The notes under the pieces are model-generated. The model had not been told where the DNA came from, did not search any database, and saw nothing but the letters and a program-made list of their open reading frames with translations. The position numbers were made by a program, and so were the translations under genes. Shown piece after piece: positions 17,749 to 26,107 of a DNA stretch of 37,873 bases. This stretch comes from Flavobacteriales bacterium (GTDB lineage Bacteria > Bacteroidota > Bacteroidia > Flavobacteriales_D > CAJJDF01). The stretch is taken from NCBI GenBank assembly GCA_023255335.1, contig JALRIS010000018.1, forward strand, positions 1 to 37,873, in the 5' to 3' direction. How positions within the stretch are numbered: the first letter of the stretch is position 1; every line of letters begins with the position of its first letter.

Positions 17749-18600
17749 TTACCCAGCCGCTTCACTTTCCCCCTCTGGAAGTTCCTCCATCGCTTCTTCT
17801 AAGTCAATAGAGTTCTCTTTTTCTGCTTGACCTTTGCATCTGCTGCATAGCTCCGAAATCTTTTTCATAGATTTAGCGTTTCCCACAGTTCCTTCAAATA
17901 TTTCGTCAGTTCTATCACTATTTATATACCCACAAGTGTTGTACAGGTGATACTTTTTTCCTGATTTCGTCCAATACACAAAATCCTGACCTGTTAAAGT
18001 TTCTACTACACGAGTTTCCTCTGTATATTGCTCCACAGAAGGTGGGTTGAAATCTATTCCGGTTCCCACTCCAATAAGCAAAGCGGCTCCGGCAATAGCT
18101 CCTAAAATTCCTTTTTGCTTTTTGTCAATATTCTTATCGGCCAAGATCAGAATCACGAGTGGTAAAAATGCAATGGCACTAATAATCGCTCCCAGTTGAT
18201 TTTGAACCCAAAACTTAAATTTTTCTTTTATGGAGGCGGGATCTAAGCGATTGGCTTTTTTCCAAAGCAAGTTACCGGCTACTGCAAAAATCAAAGCAAT
18301 TACGATTAACACAATAAGCATTGTCATGCCATTTTCTTGCACGTCTCCGCCTCGTAACTTGAGAATTCCCCAAATCTCAAACCCAATGGCTACAAGCCAA
18401 GCGATAGCGGCTATCACTCTAAATGTTACTGCCTTCGATTTGTTATCGGCTGTGGGTTTCCATGGTTCGCTAGAGCCATTGTTAGAAGCTTTGTCGCTAC
18501 TTACTTTTGTGATTTTTTTTCTGACATGGTAGATAGTTTTTTTTGTTAAAACAAATATAACGAAATTCTCAGGATTTGATTCTCCCCTTGCTGATTCCAT
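17749..18600 (-). CDS. Membrane protein with C-terminal Cys-motif domain; start codon uncertain
   Basis: Four or more hydrophobic segments and a GKKYHLYNTCGYINSD...LCSRCKG motif. The likely natural ATG (18527) is one base out of frame because of an A8 tract; see findings. Confidence 0.65.
   Translation of the reverse strand: MESARGESNPENFVIFVLTKKTIYHVRKKITKVSSDKASNNGSSEPWKPTADNKSKAVTFRVIAAIAWLVAIGFEIWGILKLRGGDVQENGMTMLIVLIVIALIFAVAGNLLWKKANRLDPASIKEKFKFWVQNQLGAIISAIAFLPLVILILADKNIDKKQKGILGAIAGAALLIGVGTGIDFNPPSVEQYTEETRVVETLTGQDFVYWTKSGKKYHLYNTCGYINSDRTDEIFEGTVGNAKSMKKISELCSRCKGQAEKENSIDLEEAMEELPEGESEAAG
18552..18559 (-). promoter_or_regulatory. Putative -7 element (TATATTTG) for the 17749 gene
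   Basis: Exact TAnnTTTG match on the minus strand 25 nt upstream of the candidate ATG at 18527. No clear -33 element. Confidence 0.45.
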
Positions 18601-18619
18601 TAAATTCTTTTTACTTTTG
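18588..18619 (+). promoter_or_regulatory. Putative Bacteroidota promoter for hutI (TTG-N21-TACTTTTG)
   Basis: TTG at 18588-18590, 21-nt spacer, TACTTTTG at 18612-18619 (exact TAnnTTTG). Confidence 0.6.
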
Positions 18620-18638
18620 AATGAAATCTTGCGAAATA

Positions 18639-19865
18639 ATGAAAACTACGTACACAAACATAAAGCAACTTGCTGGAATACAAGAAAATAAAACTGTTAA
18701 AAAACTAAGTGGTAAAGAAATGAGCGTGCTGAACACGATAGAAGACGCTTATTTACACACCGAGAACGGATACATCACAGGGTTTGGAAAAATGGCCGAA
18801 TTATCCAAGTCTCTTATCCAACAAGAAATTGATTGTTCGGGAAAAATCGTGCTACCTGCCTGGTGCGATTCGCATACTCACCTTGTATTTGCCGGAACCC
18901 GCGAAACAGAATTTGTGGACAGAATTAGTGGATTGACTTACGAAGAAATTGCGGCACGTGGTGGAGGAATAATCAACTCAGCCAAAAGACTTCAATCGTC
19001 CACAGAAGAAGAATTGTACCAGGCTGCCTGGGCGAGGCTCGAAGAAATAAAAAGCCATGGAACGGGCGCTGTGGAGATAAAAAGTGGCTACGGCTTGTCA
19101 CTCGATGCCGAATTGAAAATACTTAGAGTTATCAAACGATTGAAAGTAGATTCTGACCTCACCATCAAAGCTACATTTTTGGGAGCCCACGCAGTACCGC
19201 CAGAATTTAAAGGAAACAAAGAAGGGTATTTGGATATGTTGATTCACGAAGTGTTACCCATTATCCACCAAGAAGGCTTGGCAGATTATATAGATATTTT
19301 TTGCGAAACAAATTACTTTTCTGTGGCTGATGCAGAACGAATTATGGAGGCTGGCACCAACTTTGGTTTACAATCCAAGATTCATGTTAATCAATTTACG
19401 AGTATTGGAGGAATCCAAGCTGGTATAAAGCACAATGCTTTGTCTCTCGATCATTTGGAAGTTATGACCGATCAAGATATCGCAGATTTACATCACTCGG
19501 AAACCATGCCAACAGCACTTCCCTCCTGCTCTTTTTTCTTGAAAATACCTTTTGCTCCAGTGCGTAAAATGATTGATGAAGGATTAGCCATCGCTTTAGC
19601 AACAGACTACAATCCAGGTTCTACTCCTTCGGGCAAAATACCCTTTGTAATTTCCCTCGCGTGTATTTACCAACGATTGACTCCCGAAGAAGCGATCAAT
19701 GCAGTAACTCTGAATTCCGCTTATGCTATGGGAATTAGTGACACACATGGGTCTATTACCGTAGGTAAAAAAGCAAACTTAATTATTACCAAAGAGATTT
19801 CGAGCTACAATTACATTCCTTATGCCTTTGGTGGAAATCATATTGAGAGTGTAGTTTTGGGCTGA
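18639..19865 (+). CDS. hutI: Imidazolonepropionase
   Basis: LPAWCDSHTHLVFAGTRETEF, ARGGGIINSAKRLQ, GAVEIKSGYGLSLDAELKILRVI, ATDYNPGSTPSGKIPFVISLACI. The track start at 18621 is only 2 nt past the -7 element, so the Met at 18639 is favoured. Confidence 0.92.
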   Translation: MKTTYTNIKQLAGIQENKTVKKLSGKEMSVLNTIEDAYLHTENGYITGFGKMAELSKSLIQQEIDCSGKIVLPAWCDSHTHLVFAGTRETEFVDRISGLTYEEIAARGGGIINSAKRLQSSTEEELYQAAWARLEEIKSHGTGAVEIKSGYGLSLDAELKILRVIKRLKVDSDLTIKATFLGAHAVPPEFKGNKEGYLDMLIHEVLPIIHQEGLADYIDIFCETNYFSVADAERIMEAGTNFGLQSKIHVNQFTSIGGIQAGIKHNALSLDHLEVMTDQDIADLHHSETMPTALPSCSFFLKIPFAPVRKMIDEGLAIALATDYNPGSTPSGKIPFVISLACIYQRLTPEEAINAVTLNSAYAMGISDTHGSITVGKKANLIITKEISSYNYIPYAFGGNHIESVVLG

Positions 19866-19932
19866 TTTTGGTATTAAAATACAGTAACCATTCTTACCTC
19901 CGCAGGAATGACACTAAACTAGATAACTAAAA

Positions 19933-20607
19933 TTAAATAAAACTATCCCACACAACCTCTCTCGGTGGAGGAGCCACAATCTTTATTGGCTCTTTTTTTA
20001 CCGGATGAACGAACTCAATTGCCCTAGCATGAAGATGAATAGATCCATCGGAATTGGATCGTTTTGCTCCATATTTTAAATCTCCCTTGATAGGACACCC
20101 AATAAAGCTGAGCTGACATCTAATTTGGTGGTGACGTCCAGTTTTCGGTAACACTTCTAATAAATAATAATTTTTCGATTTTGCTTTTAGTTGATAAGTC
20201 AAAATAGATTCTTTGGAGCCCGCTCCAATGCTTTTGTAATGAGCGTAGGATTTATTTTGTTGTGTATTTCGTTTCAGCCAATGAGTGAGAATAGCCAATT
20301 CGGGTTCGGGAGCATTCTGAACTACCGCCCAATAAGTCTTGTGTATTTCTTTTTCTTGGAACATTTTATTGAGTCGGGTCAGTGCTTTACTTGTTCTTGC
20401 AAATACCACTATTCCCGATGTGGGCCTATCAATTCGGTGAGTTACCCCTAAATACACTTCTCCTGGTTTGTTGTATTTTTCTTTGATGTACTCTTTCACC
20501 ATCTCCGATAGAGGCTTGTCTCCTGTTTTGTCTCCTTGTACCAAATATCCCGGTCGTTTATTTACAACTACAAGATGGTTATCCTCGTATAGTACCTCTA
20601 TTCTCAT
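19933..20607 (-). CDS. RluA-family pseudouridine synthase
   Basis: VLYEDNHLVVVNKRPGYLVQGD, THRIDRPTSGIVVFARTSKALTRLNKMFQ, LEVLPKTGRHHQIRCQLSFIGCPIKGDLKYGA. Confidence 0.94.
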   Translation of the reverse strand: MRIEVLYEDNHLVVVNKRPGYLVQGDKTGDKPLSEMVKEYIKEKYNKPGEVYLGVTHRIDRPTSGIVVFARTSKALTRLNKMFQEKEIHKTYWAVVQNAPEPELAILTHWLKRNTQQNKSYAHYKSIGAGSKESILTYQLKAKSKNYYLLEVLPKTGRHHQIRCQLSFIGCPIKGDLKYGAKRSNSDGSIHLHARAIEFVHPVKKEPIKIVAPPPREVVWDSFI

Positions 20608-20608
20608 C

Positions 20609-21686
20609 TTAATTTTCCATTAGATAAGCTTTCAAAAATCCGTCTAAATTTCCATCTAATACCGAGTCTGGATTGCTTTCTTGATAATTTGTTCTGTGGT
20701 CTTTTACCCTGCGGTCATCTAGTACATAACTCCTAATTTGAGACCCCCACTCAATTTTCTTCTTTTCACCTTCTATCTCATTCCGTGCTTCAAGTTTCTT
20801 TTGCATCTCTATTTCGTATAATTGAGATTTCAAGAGCTGCATAGCTTTTTCGCGGTTACCCAATTGCGAACGAGTTTCAGTGTTTTCTATGACAATTCCA
20901 GAAGGAGCGTGTCGCAATCTTACTCCAGTTTCTACTTTGTTCACGTTTTGTCCTCCAGCACCTCCACTACGAAATGTATCCCAAGAAATATCCGCTGGGT
21001 TAATTTTTATATCAATTGTCTCATCCACCAGCGGGTATACATACACCGAAGCAAATGAAGTCATCCGTTTACCTTGTGCATTGAATGGACTTACTCTTAC
21101 CAATCTATGAACTCCATTTTCTCCTTTCAAATAGCCAAAAGCAAATTCTCCCTCAATCTCGATAGTCACCGTCTTTATTCCTGCTGCATCCCCAGCCTGA
21201 AAATTTAATTCCTTTACTTTGAATTTACTTTTCTCGCTCCACATAAGATACATTCTCATGAGCATCTCGGCAAAGTCGCAACTCTCTGTTCCCCCTGCTC
21301 CTGCCGTAATTTGAAGAACTGCACTCAATTTGTCTTCCTCTGAAGAAAGCATATTCTTAAACTCTAAATCCTCTAGTTTTTCTATAAGAGCACCGTATAA
21401 TGCATCGATTTCAGGCTCGTTGTCCTCTCCCTCGTTGTAGAACTCGATAAGAACCTCCAAATCTTCCTTCATTGTTAGTAAAGAATCAAATGACTGAGTC
21501 CAATACTTTTTTCCGTTTATTACTTTTAATAATTTCTCCGCAGCTGCAGGATCATCCCAAAAATTTGGGTCGTGAGTTTTTATCTCCTCTTCCTGAATTT
21601 CTACGCGCTTATTATCTAAGTCAAAGATAGCGGTTTAAGTCCGCCAGTCTCTTTGTTAACTCGTTTATTTGGTCTTGATTTATCAT
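20609..21686 (-). CDS. prfB: Peptide chain release factor 2, expressed through a +1 programmed frameshift
   Basis: Main frame has the GGQ motif (RSGGAGGQNVNKVETGVRLRH). Upstream ORF from ATG 21686: MINQDQINELTKRLADLNRYL then in-frame TGA at 21623-21621 in CTT TGA C; +1 shift continues DLDNKRVEIQEEEIKTHDPNFWDDPAAAEKLLKVINGKKYWTQSFDSLLTMKEDLEVL, joining the 21472 track ORF. Predicted product 358 aa. Confidence 0.96.
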
Positions 21687-21776
21687 GGCGTAAAGGTAAT
21701 TAATTTGTAATTGAAAATGAATATTTCCTAATTGATAATTGAATTTTATTAATTTTACGATACCAAAGCATCTAAA

Positions 21777-23243
21777 ATGAGCAAACTACACATTTACAAC
21801 ACCTTAACTGGAAAAAAGGAAGAATTTAAACCCATTATTGAAAATCATGTTGGGATGTATGTTTGCGGGCCCACGGTATACAGCGATGTGCATATCGGAA
21901 ATGTGCGTACCTTTTTATCGTTTGATGTTATCTATAGGTACCTAAAATTTTTGGGCTACTCCGTAAGGTATGTAAGAAATATAACGGATGTAGGACATTT
22001 ATTAAATGACGAAGATTCGGGCGAAGATAAAATTGGAAAACAAGCCAAACTTATGAACCTGGAACCCATGGAAGTAGTACAACACTACACCAACGGATTT
22101 CATGACGTAATGAAAGCTTACAACATTACTCCGCCTAGTATAGAGCCTTCTGCAACAGGTCATTTGATAGAACAAATAGAAATGGTGCAAGAAATCATTG
22201 ACAATGGATTTGCCTATGAAGCCGGTGGTTCTGTGTATTTTGATGTAGAAAAATACCATGAATCTCACCATTACGGGAAACTATCAGGAAGAAAAATCGA
22301 AGACTTACTCTCAAATACCCGAGAACTAGACGGACAAAGTGAAAAACGAAATCCCCTTGATTTTGCTATTTGGAAAAACGCAGACCCAAGCCATATCATG
22401 CGTTGGAACTCTCCATGGGGACAAGGTTTTCCGGGATGGCATTTGGAATGTACTGTAATGAGTACCAAATATTTAGGAGAAACCTTTGACATTCACGGTG
22501 GAGGAATGGATTTAAAATTTCCACATCACGAATGTGAAATTGCGCAAAGCAAAGGAAGCGGTAAAAAAGATCCAGCAAATTATTGGATGCATACAAATAT
22601 GCTCACCATGAATGGCGCTAAAATGAGTAAATCCGTTGGGAATGTAGTCTCTATTGAAGAATTGCGTACCGGAAACCATGAGTTGTTAGAGAAAGGATTT
22701 AGCGAATCTGTTATTCGATTTTTTATGCTTCAATCGCATTATTCGAGTACGTTAGATATTTCTAGCTCCGCTATTTCTGCGTCCGAAAAAGGCTTTGATC
22801 GACTTATGAAAGCCCTCGAAACTATGAGAGAACTAAAATCCTCTGACTCGTCTTCGGTGGATATAGCGACATGGAAAGAAAAATGCTTCGATGCCATGAA
22901 TGACGATTTCAATACCCCTATTTTAATCGCACATTTATTTGACGGAGTAAAGATGATCAATGGTATTGCAGCAGGAAACGAATCTATTTCAAGTGCTGAT
23001 TTAGAATTGCTTACCCAAACAATGAATGGATTTGTGTATGAGGTACTAGGATTAGTATCTACTCAAAAAGAAGCAACACAAGATTCCGTTACCGAGGAGT
23101 TACTCCAACTGCTTATCGAATTAAGAAAACAAGCCAAAGACAACCGTAATTTTGCTTTAGCAGACGAAATAAGAGACAAATTAATGAGTTTGTCTATTGA
23201 ACTAAAAGACTCGAGGGAGGGAACCACATGGGAAAGAAATTAA
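21777..23243 (+). CDS. cysS: Cysteinyl-tRNA synthetase
   Basis: [30 protein letters not shown] (HIGN), [39 protein letters not shown]. Confidence 0.97.
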   Translation: MSKLHIYNTLTGKKEEFKPIIENHVGMYVCGPTVYSDVHIGNVRTFLSFDVIYRYLKFLGYSVRYVRNITDVGHLLNDEDSGEDKIGKQAKLMNLEPMEVVQHYTNGFHDVMKAYNITPPSIEPSATGHLIEQIEMVQEIIDNGFAYEAGGSVYFDVEKYHESHHYGKLSGRKIEDLLSNTRELDGQSEKRNPLDFAIWKNADPSHIMRWNSPWGQGFPGWHLECTVMSTKYLGETFDIHGGGMDLKFPHHECEIAQSKGSGKKDPANYWMHTNMLTMNGAKMSKSVGNVVSIEELRTGNHELLEKGFSESVIRFFMLQSHYSSTLDISSSAISASEKGFDRLMKALETMRELKSSDSSSVDIATWKEKCFDAMNDDFNTPILIAHLFDGVKMINGIAAGNESISSADLELLTQTMNGFVYEVLGLVSTQKEATQDSVTEELLQLLIELRKQAKDNRNFALADEIRDKLMSLSIELKDSREGTTWERN

Positions 23244-24229
23244 GCATACTGGTACTGAATTTAGCTTTTTTGGTGAGCTGCGGAGGCGAGGAAAAAGCAA
23301 AAATACAACCAGCCCACAAAGAAAAACCAAGAGAAATTGCGAGAGTTACAACTCCCGTATTCAACCAAGATTCTGCCTATCAGTTCATCCAGGCTCAAGT
23401 AGATTTTGGCCCAAGGGTACCCAACACGGAAGCACACAGAAATTGTGCAACATGGCTGGAGACTACCTTGAAAAGTTACGGTGCAACCACTCTCGTCCAG
23501 GAAGCTGTGGTTACAGCTTTTAATGGCGATAGATTAAACATGAAAAATATTATTGCACAGTTTTCGCCAGAAAAGACGAAGCGTGTAATGCTCTTTGCAC
23601 ACTGGGATACCAGACCAGTTGCCGACAAGGATACTCAGCGAAAGTCCGAACCTATTGATGGTGCAAATGATGGAGGAAGCGGTGTAGGTGTATTGCTAGA
23701 AATAGCTCGGCAGCTACATCAAACTGAACCAAACATAGGGGTAGATATAATACTTTTTGATGCCGAAGACTACGGAACATTTGAAGGAAGCATTAGTTCT
23801 ATGAAAGACAGCTGGTGTTTAGGTTCGCAGTATTGGGCAGAGAATCCGCCTATCGCCAATTACCGCCCTGCTTATGGAATATTACTAGACATGGTTGGAG
23901 CTGCCAACGCACAGTTTCCGAAAGAATACATCTCGATGTATCATGCCAGAAAGGTAGTAGAAAAAGTGTGGACTACCGCCAAAAAACTAGGTTACGGAAA
24001 TTACTTCATAGAAAAAGAACTATCTCAATATCAGGCAATAACAGACGATCATTTGTATGTAAACGCCTTGGCAAACATCCCAAGTATAGACATTATAAGT
24101 TACGACCCAATCGAGAATACATTTGGAGATTTTCATCACACCCACGAGGACAATATGGATATTATTGACAAAAACACATTGAAAGCTGTTGGGCAAACAG
24201 TGTTAGAAGTTGTGTATCAAGAACAATAA
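23228..24229 (+). CDS. M28-family / glutaminyl-peptide cyclotransferase-like lipoprotein
   Basis: Lipobox [93 protein letters not shown]. Confidence 0.88.
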   Translation: MGKKLSILVLNLAFLVSCGGEEKAKIQPAHKEKPREIARVTTPVFNQDSAYQFIQAQVDFGPRVPNTEAHRNCATWLETTLKSYGATTLVQEAVVTAFNGDRLNMKNIIAQFSPEKTKRVMLFAHWDTRPVADKDTQRKSEPIDGANDGGSGVGVLLEIARQLHQTEPNIGVDIILFDAEDYGTFEGSISSMKDSWCLGSQYWAENPPIANYRPAYGILLDMVGAANAQFPKEYISMYHARKVVEKVWTTAKKLGYGNYFIEKELSQYQAITDDHLYVNALANIPSIDIISYDPIENTFGDFHHTHEDNMDIIDKNTLKAVGQTVLEVVYQEQ

Positions 24230-24263
24230 AAACTAGTAGAAATTAGGGGGAGTCCAAAAAAGT

Positions 24264-24332
24264 ATGTACATTTACACCGTAATAGAAGAAAGGAAGGAGC
24301 TGAATAGCTCCTTTTTTATTGGGAAAAAATGA
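24264..24332 (+). other. Candidate 22-codon leader ORF upstream of rimP (MYIYTVIEERKELNSSFFIGKK)
   Basis: ATG at 24264, TGA at 24330-24332 overlapping the rimP ATG at 24329-24331 (ATGA overlap). Too short to exclude chance. Confidence 0.3.
24294..24317 (+). terminator. Terminator/attenuator-like hairpin upstream of rimP
   Basis: AAGGAGCT-GAAT-AGCTCCTT, 8-bp stem with 4-nt loop, followed by TTTT. Confidence 0.65.
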
Positions 24333-24802
24333 TAAAAAAAGACACTGTACTCGCACTAATTGAAGAAAAGCTGACTGAAACTCCTGAGTTTTACTTGGTT
24401 GATCTGAAAATAAGTAACGCCAACAAAATCTATATTGAAATAGATCATAAGACAAATCCTATCTCAATAAACGATTGCATAGCGTTTAGCAGACAAGTAG
24501 AACACAATCTCGACCGAGAAGAAGAAGATTTTGAGCTTGAAGTCACCTCTCCGGGTTTGAGTGTGCCATTTAAGGTACTCCAACAATATCTCAAAAACCA
24601 AGGAAAGGACGTGAAAGTGATGCTCAATACGAGTAAAACAATTGAAGGAATATTGGAAGAGGTAACGGAAGAAGGAATTGTGATTACCAACGAAACAAAG
24701 AAGCGAGTAGAAGGAAAAAAGAAAAAAATTAAAGTAAATAACGAGTTCAAACTACCGTTTGACGAAATAAAAGAGACAAAAATAATAGTAAAATTTAAAT
24801 AA
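24329..24802 (+). CDS. rimP: Ribosome maturation factor RimP
   Basis: DCIAFSRQVEHNLDREEEDFELEVTSPGLSVPFKV; located directly before nusA-infB. Confidence 0.92.
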   Translation: MIKKDTVLALIEEKLTETPEFYLVDLKISNANKIYIEIDHKTNPISINDCIAFSRQVEHNLDREEEDFELEVTSPGLSVPFKVLQQYLKNQGKDVKVMLNTSKTIEGILEEVTEEGIVITNETKKRVEGKKKKIKVNNEFKLPFDEIKETKIIVKFK

Positions 24803-24808
24803 AAAGGG

Positions 24809-26044
24809 ATGGACAGTATCAATTTAATTGACTCATTTTCTGAGTTTAAAGAATTTAAAAACATTGACAGAGTAACAATGCTTGGTGTGTTGGAAGAGGT
24901 TTTTCGTGCGATGATCAGAAAGCAGAATGGAACAGACGAAAACTTAGACGTTATTATCAATGTGGACAAAGGAGATCTAGAACTTTGGATAAACAAGATG
25001 ATTGTAGAAGATGGAATGAGCGAAGACGATGCTTTGGAAATCGAATTATCTGATGCCTTAAAGATTGAAGATGATTTTGAAGTAGGTGAAGAAATTGCTA
25101 TTGAGGTAAAAATTGAAGACTTTGGAAGAAGAAACATCTTAGCTTTAAGACAAAACCTGATCAACAAGATAATGGAATTGGAAAAAGACAATGTTTTCAA
25201 AAAGTACAAAGACAAGCTAGGCGAATTGATGACGGGAGAAGTATATCAAATTTGGAAAAGAGAAATGCTTATCTTGGATGAAGAAGGAAACGAACTTATC
25301 CTTCCAAAAACAGAACAAATTCCTGGAGACTTTTTCAAAAAAGGAGACACGATAAGAGCCGTGATTGAACGAGTCGATCACATCAATAATTCACCAAGAA
25401 TTATCCTATCAAGAACCTCTCCTCAGTTTTTGGAAAGACTGTTTGAATTGGAAATTCCTGAGATTTTTGATGGATTGATAACCATTAAGAAAATTGTAAG
25501 AACTCCCGGTGACCGAGCAAAAGTTGCTGTTGAATCGTATGATGACAGAGTGGATCCAGTAGGAGCTTGTGTAGGAATGAAAGGAGCACGAATTCATGGA
25601 ATTGTACGTGAATTAAGAAACGAAAACATTGACGTAATCAACTACACAGAAAACGAAAAACTTCTCATTCAGCGAGCATTAAGCCCTGCAAAAGTTGGGT
25701 CTGTGGAAATTGTAGAAGAAACTGGAAGAGCCAATGTTTATTTACACCCAGATGAGGTTTCTAAAGCAATTGGACGAGGAGGACAAAACATAAAGTTAGC
25801 AGGAAAACTTACAGGATACGAAATTGATGTCTACAGAGAAGGTGCAGAAGATATTGAAGATGTGGATTTGAATGAATTCTCAGACGAAATAGATACTTGG
25901 ATTATCGATGAGCTGAAAGCTATTGGGTGTGATTCTGCAAAAAGTGTGATAGCGATAGGAAAAGAAGATTTGGTTCAAAGAACAGACCTAGAAGTTGAAA
26001 CGATAGAAGAGATTTTATCGATTTTGAAATCTGAGTTTGAATAA
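24809..26044 (+). CDS. nusA: Transcription termination/antitermination factor NusA
   Basis: LEEVFRAMIRKQNGTDENLDVIINVDKGDLE, ILSRTSPQFLERLFELEIPEIFDGLITIKKIVRTPGDRAKVAV, DPVGACVGMKGARIHGIVREL, AIGRGGQNIKLAGKLTGYEIDV. Confidence 0.97.
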   Translation: MDSINLIDSFSEFKEFKNIDRVTMLGVLEEVFRAMIRKQNGTDENLDVIINVDKGDLELWINKMIVEDGMSEDDALEIELSDALKIEDDFEVGEEIAIEVKIEDFGRRNILALRQNLINKIMELEKDNVFKKYKDKLGELMTGEVYQIWKREMLILDEEGNELILPKTEQIPGDFFKKGDTIRAVIERVDHINNSPRIILSRTSPQFLERLFELEIPEIFDGLITIKKIVRTPGDRAKVAVESYDDRVDPVGACVGMKGARIHGIVRELRNENIDVINYTENEKLLIQRALSPAKVGSVEIVEETGRANVYLHPDEVSKAIGRGGQNIKLAGKLTGYEIDVYREGAEDIEDVDLNEFSDEIDTWIIDELKAIGCDSAKSVIAIGKEDLVQRTDLEVETIEEILSILKSEFE

Positions 26045-26107
26045 AATAATTTGAATTTCACCAAATAAACTATATTTTTAAAGAAAAGAGCAAAACAACA
26101 TTACTAC

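Noticed and set aside
21472-21686. prfB as a broken gene or pseudogene because its N-terminus is in another frame
   Set aside because: The stop lies exactly at the conserved CUU UGA C site and both frames encode normal RF2 sequence, so this is programmed frameshifting, not damage.
21732-21757. Promoter for cysS (TTG ... TAATTTTA)
   Set aside because: Spacing is about 15 nt and the -7 element has a mismatch; too weak to report as a feature.
24445-25215. 256-aa minus-strand ORF (Ser/Ile/Phe-rich) across rimP and nusA
   Set aside because: Antisense to two well-supported genes; the composition is what the complement of Lys/Glu-rich coding DNA gives. No recognisable motif.
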